Of a stretch of DNA of 64,000 nucleotides, positions 33,026 to 44,624 are shown in pieces. The stretch is from Plectosphaerella cucumerina. Lineage: Eukaryota > Ascomycota > Sordariomycetes > Glomerellales > Plectosphaerellaceae. How positions within the stretch are numbered: position 1 is the first letter of the stretch; each line of letters begins with the position of its first letter. Where the stretch lies: contig JAGPXD010000006.1 of the NCBI GenBank assembly GCA_020746995.1, positions 1,240,001-1,304,000 of the forward strand, read 5' to 3'. The notes under the pieces were generated by a model. The model saw only the letters and a list, made by a program, of their open reading frames with translations. It was not told the origin of the DNA and made no database searches. Made by a program: the position numbers and the translations under genes.

Positions 33026-35186
33026 TCAGTAGGCGGTGGCAGTGGTGCCCTCACTGGCAGCCACAGCAACGAGTGCGTCGAATCTCGAGGATCCTCCATC
33101 GTTTCGCCTGTCAGGCCCCTGCTGAGGCTGGCCGTGCTGTGGCTGTTGCTGCTCCCTGGGCGCCTCTCTGGCAGGGAACCCGCGGAAAGCCCCCATGTTG
33201 GGGTGCTCCATCCTCTGAACGTGGGGTCCCTGGGGGCCCGCGTACTGCTCAGTCTGCATGGGAGGGGCCTGGGGTGCCAGTGGACCGTGATACCAGCCGT
33301 GGCGTTTGTTCTCACGAGGGGTTGTGATGGATGGCGCCGACATGGCATGGTGGTGACCCCTGCTGTAAGTGCTCGAGCCGGGCTGAGGAGCCGAGGCATC
33401 GACCTCGAACCTGACCGTGGGCGGGTTGAGCCTAACCTGCTCGGCCTGGGCCTGAACGGCCTGGTTGACCTCGTTGGCCCATGATCCTGCGCCGTCGCGG
33501 GGTGGGGTCACGTTGTTCGAGCGAAGGTCCAGCCTGTTGATGCCGCGGTGCAAGCCCATGTCATACTGAGAGGTGCTCCTTCGTTCCTCGGCGGGCTGAT
33601 CAGGGATGGTCCGGAGAGTCGACGGGATGTGGGCGTCCGAGTCGACCATCATGGGCGACGGCTGACGCCTCAGCGGCGAAGAGGCACGGGGCGGCAGGGG
33701 GTCAAAGGACTCGATACCGGGAAGGCGGATGCTCTGTGGGGTGTTCGGGGCGTTCGCCATGGGAAGGGGAGGACCGGGCTGGAACTGGCTCTGCGTGACA
33801 ACGTTGCTCAGATGGCTGCTAGAGGCGGGGTTGAAGCCACGGCTGTCAGGGTGCCAGGTGCGTCGGCGCCATGCCTCGTCGGCGTTGGACGAGGTTGAAT
33901 CGCGGCGGCCTGTCCAACCAGAAGACGGCGTGGTGGGAGAGCCCAAGATGCTACTGTTGGCAGGAGAGAAGGCACCAGTGGCGCTGTTTATGGGTCCCTG
34001 ACCAAACCCGGGCCTGCCGCCGGGTATGGCGTGCGGCGACTGGAACGGATTGGCTCCTGAAGGAACGCTGAGACGACGACCTGGTGTCCTGGCGCCCGTT
34101 GAGTACATGCTGTGAGACCTTGAATGCGGCGTGGTTGGGGAGCCGATGGTTGTCCACCGCGGGCTGCCCTGACCGGTGGAGAAGGTGGCAGAGGTCGGGG
34201 TGCCGTACTCGGGGGATGCCGGGCGATACATGTAATTGCCGTCGGGAGTGGCATAGGCCTCGAGCGGGCCCCTAGCCCTGGGATCGGCCATGACCAGGGG
34301 CGGCGGCCGTCTGCGGAGATCATCCCGAGGAGCGAAGACGGAGCTCATAGACCCGATGCTGCCGATGCTCGAGGTTGACAGCGACTTGGAATGGCCTCGG
34401 GGCGGACCACCAACACTGCCTGCGGTCGATGCTCGGGATCTGCCCGCAGCCTGCCTCACCCGATCGGTCCGGATCTGGCGCTGGAACCGGGCGCCTGTCG
34501 CAGCCAGAGAATCCATAGGTATATCTTCGTTGACGTGAACCGTCTGAGCATGCTGCCGCAAGTTATCAAGTCGAGAGAAGCGCCTGGAACAGTGGCACTG
34601 GAAAGGCCTCTCGCCAGTATGTTTGCTACTAATTGTCAGCCAAGGGCACTACAGGTGCATCTGGGATCAGGCCAAATTACCGGATGTGCCTCGCGAGATG
34701 CTCGCTGCGGGTAAAGCTGAGGCTACATGGCGGATAGTCGGTGCAGTAGAAACGCTGCGATTTCTTCTTCTTGCCTGATCTGGAGCCATCGCCGTTTACG
34801 CTGTCGTCGTCAGATCCATGTCCCTCTTCGCCTCCGGCGGTGTCGCCGTCGGAATCGTCCATTTCAATGTCCTCAGAATCACGGGACCGCTTGGAGTGTC
34901 TCGAGTTCTCTCTTGTCGGAACCTTGGACTTGTCGGCAGTCTCGGGAACCTGGACGGCATCCGGAAACGGCGAGGACGGGAGTGGTTTTTGCGCGGCAAG
35001 GGCACCAGAGCCAAACGTGGAGCGAGTCGGTGTCATCAGGTCGTCGGCTATCGGCTGTGGGTGTGGGCGCTGCTCAGCGCTGGTTGAGGTGTTTGGCCGC
35101 GGTGTCGTCGGTGACGTCGTCATCTTGTCGTCGTTCTGGCCTCCGGCGGAGAGGTGTGTGTTCACAGGACGAAATGCAGAGGCCAT
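33026..35186 (-). CDS. C2H2 zinc-finger transcription factor
   Basis: About 701 aa. Exons on minus: 35186-34681 and 34625-33026 (55-nt intron). An acidic/Ser-rich N terminus is followed by a basic GKKKKSQ nuclear-localisation-like stretch and two adjacent C2H2 fingers: FYCTDYPPCSLSFTRSEHLARHIRKH (C-x5-C-x12-H-x3-H) and PFQCHCSRRFSRLDNLRQHAQTVH (C-x-C-x12-H-x4-H), joined by the TGERP linker. The intron falls inside finger 1, between its Arg and Lys before the last His. The remaining 500 residues are Ser/Pro/Gln-rich and disordered-looking. The finger pair belongs to the stress/nutrient-type fungal C2H2 group, but I cannot name an orthologue. The ATG at 35186 is the first in frame. More than 7 kb of gene-poor DNA lies upstream. 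Confidence 0.9.
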
Positions 35187-36680
35187 GTTTGGCGGCACAC
35201 TCGGAGAAGGTCGACGTCCTGTCGCTCCGGCGACCTTTTGAGGGATGTGGAAGAAATAAGTGATGGCGATGTGTGCGTTGCCAGATCTGGCGAGGCTGGA
35301 ATCCGGACTGCTGGCGTTGGTGATGGGGGCGGGGGTGCCCGGTCGGAGGTGTCTGGCGGGGCTCTGAAGTCGGCTGCGTCGCGGCACTCTCGGCGATCGG
35401 GTGCGGCTTCAGATACGCAGGTATGTAGAACTGCGAGGAGAGAGAAGTGAAGAGAGAGAAGGAAAGCTGGCCTATGTCCGGTGCCGAGTCATTCGTAAGT
35501 TTGTTCAGTCGTCACGAACAGATCGGTGGTCGAGCCCTGGTGGTGGAGGTGATGAGGTTCAGAGACGGGACGGTGACCGTGAGATGCCAGAGATGGAGGG
35601 CTGGGGGGAGGGAAGGGGTTGCGTCAGTCCAGGCTGCGGGCGGGCGGCCAGGGCGTCTTATCCCAGCGGCAAAGGTGGGGAGCCCGGGCACGGTGGGCGT
35701 GTGGCCAGGGAAGGACGGGACAGGGGGGGTGACGGACGGGATCGTCTATGGTTTCGGATGGGGCGATTATAAATGGGATGCTCCAAGTGATGTCCTTCGT
35801 CTTGTGTCGCAGCAGTCGCGAACAGAGTGTTGCAGAGCTCGCGAGCGGTTTCGAGTCGAGTCGTGAGTGATATGCGGTGATAGTTGGCAGAAAAGATCAA
35901 GAGAGGGGATGCAGGGAGTGGCAAGGAGGCTCTTGAAATGCAGGAGGCCAGAAAAGAGGCGGGGGCGGCGGCGGCTCGGACACACAGACAGAGTGAGAGA
36001 GAGACCAGCAGACGGGATGTCGAGGTTTCCCAGTGCCTCCGGGGGTGGCGATGAGTGGGCGATGATGAAAGACACTTCGGTCGGCGCAGGATCCATGGAA
36101 GGGATCTGACCCTTAGCCGTGGTGCGCTGCAGGCTAGGCTCTAGCCATGGTAGCCCGGGCGGCCTAGGACGAAGTGTGTGTTAGCAGGTCGCAGTCGAAA
36201 AGGTAAGCCACTCAGCTGGTGTGCCGGCATGTTAGTGGTTCCTTGCCCTGGAAGGGGGCTTGAACCAAGCCGGTGGTCCTGCATCCTCGCCCCTCTCCGG
36301 GGCCTGACATGTCCTGCTTGTCCTGTCCCGTCCTGCTTGCGTGCGTCGTGGTGCGTCGTCTGGCTCCTCCCAGCATGGATGGCCCCGCGCTAGCCTTTCT
36401 TCTTGGGTGCAGGCGGACAGGGCGGGCGGAGCTGGGCTCACGGACGACGACCAACCACCTCGAGTCATAGCCGGGAAAAGCCCCAAGGAGTTCCATCTGG
36501 ACGAGTCAAGATGGCCCGCGCCAGCATCAGCGCCGGCGATTTCTGCTCGATGAGAACGGTCTGCCCTTGCTTTGCTGCCAGTCGCACGCCGATAATCCAC
36601 ACACCCCTGGCAGGGCCGGGGCCCCTCGCAGTGGGGTGATCGTTTGCCTTGTACCTGAGCCTGTTCCTGACCAGATGCCG

Positions 36681-36703
36681 GGTACGGTACGGTACTCTGT
36701 ACC
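36681..36703. repeat. GGTAC-repeat cluster, imperfect palindrome
   Basis: Three tandem GGTAC units followed by TCTGTACC, so the stretch begins GGTAC and ends GTACC. It is related to the perfect palindrome at 37176. Confidence 0.6.
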
Positions 36704-37175
36704 AAGTGACTGCTTGGGTTCGATGGGCGCGACCGGGGGCCGGCCTGGGCCTGTGACTGTGACGCACACACACGCGAACCACCCCAGGGCGAGGATCACC
36801 CCTCTTCGGCATTTTCGGACTTACTGTAGGCGCGCTGGCAGCCTGTCTGTCTGCCCCGCGGTGCGACCACGTCCGCCCGTCGCTGTGGCCGTGCCTGGTC
36901 TTCAGGGCAGTAATGAGGGCATTCCGAGAGCGCAAGACATCGCAGCAGCCCTGCATCGCAGACAAGCTGTAGATGACAGGAGAACATGGCGTGGCCATGT
37001 AGAAGCCAGACGAGGCAAGGATTCGCCCGGACGCACCGGGCAGAGCCGACACCTCGTCGGGCGAGCCGTCGACGACGCGCACCGACCACCCCGATGGAGG
37101 GGTGGGTGTGTGCGGGACATCGAGAGAGACAGCACGACATCCTTCAACCGTCCTCGTCCTGGTCGCGAAGGTGAG

Positions 37176-37191
37176 GGTACGGTACCGTACC
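37176..37191. repeat. Perfect 16-bp palindrome GGTACGGTACCGTACC
   Basis: The 16-bp sequence equals its own reverse complement. It could be a dimeric-protein binding site, a cruciform-prone element or a chance member of the GGTAC-rich class found across this stretch. Confidence 0.8.
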
Positions 37192-40100
37192 TGTGTGAGT
37201 GGGGAAGCCGAATGTGATGTGTGAGGTTTAGTAACGACAGGCACGGCGCCGGGCGCGTCCTCTGCCTGCCCTGTCCTCTTGTACTTTGAGCGCATCCAGT
37301 GCGAGATACGGACGCGTCGGGGATGACGAGGTCGGAAGATCAGAGCCGGGGGCGCAAAAGGTTCTGATGGCCAGCCTACCATTTTTCAACCTGCCCGCCT
37401 CAATCACTGGTGGATGTGTGGTCCGCGCAGCTGAAAACGGAGGGGGAGGGGTAAGGAAAGATGGCCCCCCATCCACGGGAACACACTCATGGGAGGACAA
37501 AGACCGGGCGGCCAGGGCGAATATGAAGGCTCGGATGATGGGGGTCTTGTTCCTGACACCCCTTGGCCTCTGCACCGGACCAGGGCGGATCGGCGGAGAG
37601 CAGCGGGCTGGTGCTGGCGCTGGTGTTGGTGTTGATGTTGGCGCGCCAAAGTTTCTTTGCAAAAGGCGGCCCCAAGGCCCCTAGCATGGCCTTGGGGCCT
37701 CGGGAAGCGATGGGTCCTCACCTCAGCTTCCCTTCCCTTCCCCTCCCCCCCTTGGGGTACTCGGAGGCAGGTGTGTCGAGGTACTGTACTTGCATGTGGC
37801 GTTGGCGCATGCCTCATGTGCATGCGATGTGCAGCGTGCCATGCCGGCCGGCCCATTCTGGGCTTATCCTCTCTGCACCTGTAGGCTGTAGGCTGACCCC
37901 CAAGAAGCCAGGCACAGGAACCTGGAACAGAGCGCCTCGGAAGAAGAAATGCTGTGTCCCAGTCCCCAGCCTCGAAAGGAACCGGCAGGGTTTGGTCGTC
38001 GAGAAAGCGGTGAGCGCCCGTGTTGGCGCGTGGCCACTCGCGTCCAGGGTTGTTGATGCGCTGGGCATCAGGTGTGGACCTGGAGACCGAACCTGTCCGC
38101 AGTTGACCAGGCTGGAAGTGAGGCAACAGTCTCGGCGCTCCCGCCCCGTGCTCGGTGTACAAGTAGTTGACCCGCCCGTCCAGGGGTCCGTTGACACTTC
38201 GATGTCTCTTTTTGTCATCGTCGAAGTCATCGCTGTCGCTGTCGCTGTCTTCGTTGCTGCCAGGAGGTCCCTGCTCATGATGCTCCCGCGATCGGCTGGG
38301 CCGTGGCCACGGAGGGGCAAGGCCATGGTCATGGGCAGCGATAAGATAGGTAGCCGTCGAGTCTGTGTGCGCCCCCTCCCGTTCTTGCCGTTTAATCAGG
38401 TCGATGGTCTGCGATCTGTGCGCGAAGGCTGAGGAGGTCAAAGCACTCCGGGTCTCAACGCCAGGCTCGGGTCCGTCGTCCAGGCGCTGTACCGACTTTT
38501 GGGGTGGCTGATGTTGGGTGGCAAGGAGATGTGACTGGATGGAGTAGAGGAGCGTCGGAGAAAAAACATGGGACACTGGCCATTGGCAGCCCATAAGACA
38601 TGGTGGGATGGACAGCGGGCGGCATGGGTTTTCTGGGCGCCTGCCCTGGAAGTCCATTTGGAAGGACCGAGCAGGTTTGCCCCTCCCTTACTTGAGTGTG
38701 ACCGGCCTCATGACTTCTTTCCTTCCACATTGCCAGCCCCCCAAACGGAAGGAAATATGGGCTCCAGGTTGGGGGACTTCCTCCACCTCCCAGCGCTCTT
38801 GCCTGGAACCAGCAGAGGACTGCACCTTTCAAATGCACACATCAATTATCTGAGCTTGATTGTCTGAACCACATCCAACATTGAGAAATCTAACATCCAG
38901 AAACAAAAGCCGGGCATCTTCTACGAAGAGATACCCCCACCAACATGTGATGCGCGGAAGGTAGTGATGGATGGGCAGGTGCCACATTGACATCGCGGGC
39001 GCCCGGCTACAGGGATCCAATGTCAGGGAGGCTGGCAGGTGGATCAGCGCTCCGCCAGGGGGGCCTTTCTATTAAAAGCCGCTAGTACCGGCTTGCTGCT
39101 CGGGCCTGGAAGCGGACAGAGCGTGGAGACCCCTGGCGATGGTCGCCTACCTACCCCACATTGAGCCAGGGGCAGCGACGCAACGCCGTGGACTGGAAGG
39201 ACCTGACTGCAAGCGAGGAAGGAACCACCACACGGGCGCCGACATGGCCTGAGATCCCGCCCCCTCCTCTATCGAGAGACGCCTGCCCGTTGTTGCCCTC
39301 CGCATCCTGGGGAATCCATCCTGGGCTTCGTTCGAGTCAGCAAATATCTCCCTTTCCACCCACACCGCCGCGATGGCTTGACCAACGCCACCCTCTCGGA
39401 CCCCCTCGAAGGCGCAGAATCACGCCGGGCGTGGAAACGAACACCGCGCCCAAGCCGGTCAACTGTCTCCCTCCGATCCGATCCGCAGTCAAGCTGCCGG
39501 GTTTGACTGGTCAAAGAGGCGCCGCCAACACCTCGACCTACGCTCAGCCTTGCATCTCGTCCCTTGGCCCGGACACACGCCGCCGCGAAATGGCAGATCC
39601 GAGGCCCCGATTATCCTCGCCCGGAGGATCGCGCATCCGACCGGCCGCACATCGTCAGCTTCCGTCGCCGATGTTGGCAGGTTCGCCGGCGGCCTTCTCG
39701 ATGCGGATGCTGATACTACCCGCCGGCCCCCGCACCCCTTCGACACATCATCACCGAGAGCGACAGACCCTGCAAATCATTTATTCGAAGTGACTGTCGA
39801 TCCCCCCGGTCGCTGGACGCGCCTCGTGGGTGGTCATGACGCTCACATTGCTTGGCGGACCACATCGAGCAGACGGCGCATTCGTCTCTGCGCTCGGCAG
39901 TCCTCGACATCGGCTGCCCCGTCCTGGCCAGCAACAAAAGACTCGACGAAGTGCGACGGTTTGGTTCAAGCCACCTCGAGCCAATCCACACACGTCCTGT
40001 CCGCGGCCGCCGCCGTATCCGAGTCAGATGGACCCGTGACGCCTTGTTCCTTGTGCCTGGAGTCAGCCAAAGCTCCCACAACCGACCAATGCCATGCACC

Positions 40101-42281
40101 GTGTCCGTCATCAGCAGCGACAGCGGGACTCCCATCGCTTCAGCCCCCCATCAAGAGACGGGACGGAACACCACCGCGCGCCGCGCACATACGGTGCTAT
40201 ACCGGACGGAGACCGGGCACGGTGGCAAAGTGGTGCAAATCATGTGCCCGCCGCCTCGAGGGCGCAACGAGGAGGTGCGATTTTCAGTTGTCTTTCGTCC
40301 CAGATGGTCAGCTTGCAGCAGACCCCCCCATGTCCTGGGGTGCACCGCAGCCAGGACTACAGCCCGGTCTGCGTGGAGCCCCTGGCTTGGTTCTCCAACT
40401 GCAACAGCGAGAAATGTAGCGCAGGGATGCCCGGAGACAACTTGCCACGATGGCTGTTCTCGGCGCCGTTCCCAGCCTCACCAGCCCCAGATCGTGGTGT
40501 TGTTTCGTGGTATGATGCCGTTACCCCTCCCGCTTGCCCCTCCCCGGCCGATGAGACCTTCTGTCGATACGCGCGGAGGCTGGGCTAACCAAAACACATA
40601 CAGGGACGGTCCCTCCCTCGAAGGAGCAGGGATGCCTTTGAATTCGACCCCCCCTCCCCCGTCCCCGCCGATCGGCAGGACCAAGTCGCCAGCCAAAGTG
40701 ATCAGATGGCTAATAAAAGCGGCGCCGACGACGATGGGATCGTCGCCCGCCCAGCACGGCTCCGGGGGCTCAGATTGAGCCTGGCTCCGGCCCCGAACTG
40801 TCAACCTTCACCTCTAGGGCTGCCTTTGTCACCGGATGATATCACTTTATCGATCCGCCCGTGGCCATCAGCCGCCATCGAGAGATCTTCATGTCAACTC
40901 TGTTTTCGAACATCAGCACGCACCGCCACAAACAGCTCAGATGGTCTGCTTCTCCTCCTCCGTGCTGCGCGCAGTCTTACCACGCCCGGAGGTTTGAGCT
41001 CACAGTTCTTGCTACGGCTAAGCCATCCGACGTCTGTCCCTGATACAGCACTCTGCATAGTTGCCAAGGAGCGCATGCGTGGACGGGAGCATCATCTCCT
41101 AAACACTGCACATGCCGTGCTCGGGTCACCCAAGGGGCTTGGGGTTTCCCAATATGACGTCCCGTATCCCCCTCTCTTCCCCTCCTTCGACCTGCCCTTC
41201 CTGATGCACCACTTCTGCTGCATCGTCTCGGCGGACGCTGCACTCGCAGCCAGCCTGTCGGGGGGTTCGCCGGCCCACGTCGTGCAGCCTGGCATGTTCC
41301 TGAAACAAGCTACGCCAATGTCCGCGAAAGCCTAGCCTCCGCAATTCGTCGTCAGCTTGCAAGCTAGCTGCGAATAAGCTTCCGGCTTGGGGTTTGCATT
41401 CCACGATCTAGAGGTGCGTCCCCCGTTGCGGCTACTCTGCGCCCTCCGAACTCCCCTGGTCCATCTGTGGTTCTCGGCCCAGACTCTCTTGGGATACATC
41501 TGGTCAGTTCGTCCGAAAACACACTCCCAACAAGGCCTGTCTTTGGTGAAGCGTATTGTTCCTTTCAGGTCGTCAGGCTGAGCCACCTCGTGATACCCAA
41601 ATCCACGAAAACAGGTGGCTACTTCGGGTGCAGCGGCTGGACGTGACATGGTCCTTGTCGCGCAGACTCGGCCACCGGTATGCCCCATGGATTCTTCAAA
41701 GAGCGATGGCGACCCGAAGCGAGGCGACCTCGGATGGCGTCCAGGGAGTCGAGGTCGGTCGCCGCCACAGACCATGGCACCGCATTGCTGCAGGGCGCAG
41801 ATGAGTGGCTCATGTCGGATCCTGCGAGGACAGCATGGAGGGTCATGTGCCTTCCGTGTAATCCGGGGTTGATGCTGCTTCGGCCGACACCGAAGGAAAC
41901 GACGACACAACCGCATGCATGTTAGACGCAGCCGCTTGCTCTAGTGAGAGGGTTACTGTCGTGTCCAGCTCCCCCGCGGATGATGAGGCGGCTCCCGGCC
42001 CAGCCACGACATGACTGTACTGAACCATAACGTAAGCTCGTGAAGATGAGCTCGCCCGGTTCATGGGGCGTCTCAGGTCAGAGGCATTGTTTTGAAGAAT
42101 TGTCTTTTGAAATTTTTGGAGTATCTGTGTCCAGTTTCCGGAACGCCGAGCAGATGATTTACAAACATTGGAGAGAGTGGTCCGCAAGGACACGGCCAGG
42201 TGTGCCGTCATTACATGCTCAGAGAGTGTGTAGTGCAAGTGTATACAAGAAGATTTGGAGGAACAGGCTGAAGTGGAAGCA

Positions 42282-43961
42282 TTAGACATCCAGCATGCTC
42301 CGGATCTGCTGCGGTTGTCGGCCGGAGACGCCGGTGCCTGTGCTCGTGCTCCTCACGCTCCCGACTGTCTGGCCCGACTCGCGGCCGCGCTGGGACTGTT
42401 CGCGCTCCGTGTAGGGAGGCGGCGCGGGCCCGTCCTGCATGAGCTCCTGCCGGCGGGCCTCGCGGGAGGGCTGCGCAACGGCGTTGGGGAAGAGGACGGC
42501 CCCGGCGCTGCTCATGGCCACCTCTGTCCGACGACGATCGGACTTGCCGCCGTAGGTGGAGACGTTGGCCTGCTTGGAAGCATCGATGATGCCGGCCTGT
42601 GATGAGCTCCGTGCGCCGGCCACGCCGTGCATGTCGGCCATCTCCACGGCCGCCGGGGGCTCGCGGCCCTCATTACCCCAGTTGTCGACGACGCCGTTGG
42701 CAGCCTGGCGTTTGCGACGATCTTTGGTGTGATCGACCACCGCAGCTGTGTTTGTGCGGCTCCACCAGTGAGGCTTGCTGACGATGCCCATCTCGCGGTC
42801 CATGGCCTCGCCGCGCTGGCGGCGTTGGCGCTTCAGCTGGAGATCCTCGTTCTGGGTCGTGTAGCCCCAGCCGAGCTGGGTGAAGAGGATGAGGAGGGCG
42901 GGGCCGTAACCACCGACGTAGACGGCGGCGAGGTTGCCGTCTGCGTTGAGTACCGAGTTGTCCCAGGAGAAGGAGGCGAGGATCTGGTAGGCGATGAGGG
43001 CGAGGGAGAGGGTCAGGAGGATCCAGAAGCGGATCGGGATGGCGGCGATGTAGCCCGAGACCTGGCTGATGATGCCGTGGGGGCGGAACTTGTAGTGCTT
43101 GATGGAGTGGAGGAGGGAGGCCAGGATCACGAGCCAGCAGAAGATGAGGAAGAAGGCGGCGAGCTTGAAGCGGATATCGGTTGCCGAGGGTGCTGCTCGG
43201 AGAGCCGTCTGCTCGGGCGATCGTTGCAACTCAATGGCGCCCCAATTTCTCGGGACGATGAGGAAGAAGTTGAGCCACAGCCAGAAGTAGAAGACAAGAG
43301 GCATGTAGAACTCGACCTTTGTCCGCCTGTCGTCGTCGCGCAGCCGGAAGGGGTCCGGGTCAATGAACTGCCGCTCCTGCCAGCTGCCCCAGTGTCTCGT
43401 GGCTTCCCAGACGATGCCCAGCGCGCCCATCTGCATGATGTACCAGCAGAAGCTGTTCAAAATGATAGGCAGGCCGACGATACGGAAGCGATCGACGTCA
43501 ATGTTTGTAAACAGGCTGATGAAGGCGAAGACGAGGGTGAAGATGCACCAGTACCACTGCCACCGGCGGCTGACAGGAGCAAAGTGCTTCTCGGCGGGGA
43601 GGTGCAGCTTGCCATGCTTGGCGAGGTTGATGAGGACGCCTACGAGGCAGATGCCGTAGAGGACGCCGAAGCCTACGCCAATGCCGCCACGGAGGCCGAT
43701 GGGGTCGATGGGGCTATCGCATCCCGTCGAGTTGAGGAAGGTGCCGTTGCTGAGGATGACGGTAGGGGCCGCCCATGGCTCAGCGGCGATGAAGCACCAG
43801 CTGCCGTTGGAGATTGTGCCGTTGGAGTAGAGGGTGTAGTTGAACTGGTTGAGGAGGGTGAGGTTGAAGTGCGTGCCGCCAAACGCCGTGTCCGTGTCGT
43901 TGTCTCCCGGAGGGAACGGGAGCGCATCGCGCGCGAAGAGGGACAGAGCCAACTTCTCCAT
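42282..43961 (-). CDS. Seven-TM membrane protein, DUF2434-like
   Basis: About 559 aa, one exon. The N-terminal 80 residues are rich in N-glycosylation sites (NLTLL, NYTLYSNGTISNGSW, NGTFLNST), so they are probably lumenal or extracellular. Seven hydrophobic segments follow, near GIGVGFGVLYGICLVGVLIN, WYWCIFTLVFAFISLF, LPIILNSFCWYIMQMGALGI, YMPLVFYFWLWLNFFLIV, LAAFFLIFCWLVILASLL, PIRFWILLTLSLALIAYQIL and VYVGGYGPALLILFTQLGW. A charged cytosolic tail of about 180 residues ends in Ser/Thr/Gln-rich sequence with a PPPY motif. This fits the fungal DUF2434 family. The start is placed at 43961 (MEKLALSLF); the frame is open to an ATG at 44504, but that extra sequence is Pro/Arg-rich and not family-like. 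It is divergent from COG5, about 660 nt away. Confidence 0.82.
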   Translation of the reverse strand: MEKLALSLFARDALPFPPGDNDTDTAFGGTHFNLTLLNQFNYTLYSNGTISNGSWCFIAAEPWAAPTVILSNGTFLNSTGCDSPIDPIGLRGGIGVGFGVLYGICLVGVLINLAKHGKLHLPAEKHFAPVSRRWQWYWCIFTLVFAFISLFTNIDVDRFRIVGLPIILNSFCWYIMQMGALGIVWEATRHWGSWQERQFIDPDPFRLRDDDRRTKVEFYMPLVFYFWLWLNFFLIVPRNWGAIELQRSPEQTALRAAPSATDIRFKLAAFFLIFCWLVILASLLHSIKHYKFRPHGIISQVSGYIAAIPIRFWILLTLSLALIAYQILASFSWDNSVLNADGNLAAVYVGGYGPALLILFTQLGWGYTTQNEDLQLKRQRRQRGEAMDREMGIVSKPHWWSRTNTAAVVDHTKDRRKRQAANGVVDNWGNEGREPPAAVEMADMHGVAGARSSSQAGIIDASKQANVSTYGGKSDRRRTEVAMSSAGAVLFPNAVAQPSREARRQELMQDGPAPPPYTEREQSQRGRESGQTVGSVRSTSTGTGVSGRQPQQIRSMLDV

Positions 43962-44624
43962 TGTTGAGCGAAGTCGTCCGGGATATGTGATCGTCGAAGG
44001 GAGCTTGGCGATGGGATTGTCGAGGAGGGCCAAGGCGAGGCCAAGCCGCAATGTCCCGGGGCGTGGTGGGGGGAGGGAGATCGAGTGTCGACGACGAGAA
44101 CGCGCGCGTGGGCAGGGATTGTAGTTTGTCGGTCGGCTGGGGATTGTCGGGAGCGCGTGCAATTGCTGCAACCGAGCGACCTTTCCTAGATCATTGTCTG
44201 CGGTGGTGGTGGAAGGACGGCGAGGAGAGAGTTGGGGGTTGAGGGGGCAAGTTTTGTTTGGAGGATGAGAGAGGCGGCGGCATTCTCGGTGCCGTTTGGT
44301 AGCGCCGGAGTCCACGGAAACGACTCGGGCTTGTGGAGGTGCTTGAGTCGGGTCGGGGCGCTGCGGGAAAAAAACAAAATAGCGGCCATCAGTCATCGGC
44401 GTGTCGTCATAGGCTAGAGACAGTCTGTGGCTGGTGCACGCGTCAAGCCTCGGGGGAGCTCTGGGCATCAGCCACGCCGAGCTCCAATCCGCCCCGCCGT
44501 GCACCGTTGAAACATCCCTCCATCCAAACGACAGCTCATCCCGTCCCGATCACGCTCCCCGGCCCCGAAGTCGACACCGGCACCCTTCCCGCCCCGACGA
44601 CGCCCCAGAGGCCAATTGCCCATC
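43962..44624. promoter_or_regulatory. Divergent promoter: DUF2434-like gene / COG5
   Basis: About 660 nt between divergent starts. An open minus frame (44504-43962) continues upstream of the membrane protein start but has low-complexity character and is treated as 5' leader. No definite motif assigned. Confidence 0.5.

Larger units (their letters stand above)
35187..42281. other. 7.1-kb gene-poor region
   Basis: No ORF is convincing here. Long open frames (37404-38657 minus, 37563-38432 plus, 39550-40778 plus in two frames) overlap on opposite strands or in shifted frames and have low-complexity, Arg/Pro/Gln/His-rich translations. The sequence is not AT-rich, so it does not look like an RIP-mutated transposon remnant, and no terminal repeats were seen. 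GGTAC-rich palindromes occur near 36.7 and 37.2 kb. It may act as a long upstream regulatory region or contain non-coding or lineage-specific transcripts. Confidence 0.5.

Noticed and set aside
37404..38657. 417-codon minus-strand ORF in the gene-poor region
   Set aside because: Low-complexity His/Gln/Arg/Pro content, overlapped by a 289-codon plus-strand ORF and with no recognisable domain. An acidic SNEDSDSDSDD run is the only suggestive feature; not enough to call a gene.
39550..40778. Two overlapping plus-strand ORFs (289 and 308 codons)
   Set aside because: They occupy different frames of the same DNA, both Arg/Pro/Ser-rich; no domain, splice support or promoter evidence.
35187..42281. 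Old transposon degraded by RIP
   Set aside because: Base composition is not AT-rich, and no terminal repeats, transposase or reverse-transcriptase fragments are recognisable.
42627..43967. 446-codon plus-strand ORF opposite the seven-TM gene
   Set aside because: Shadow of the minus-strand gene: composition (Glu/Asp/Val/Ala) is that of the antisense frame of a GC-biased membrane protein.
43962..44504. 181-codon N-terminal extension of the seven-TM protein to ATG 44504
   Set aside because: Pro/Arg/Ser-rich, and the glycosylated N terminus after MEKLALSLF is the natural protein start.
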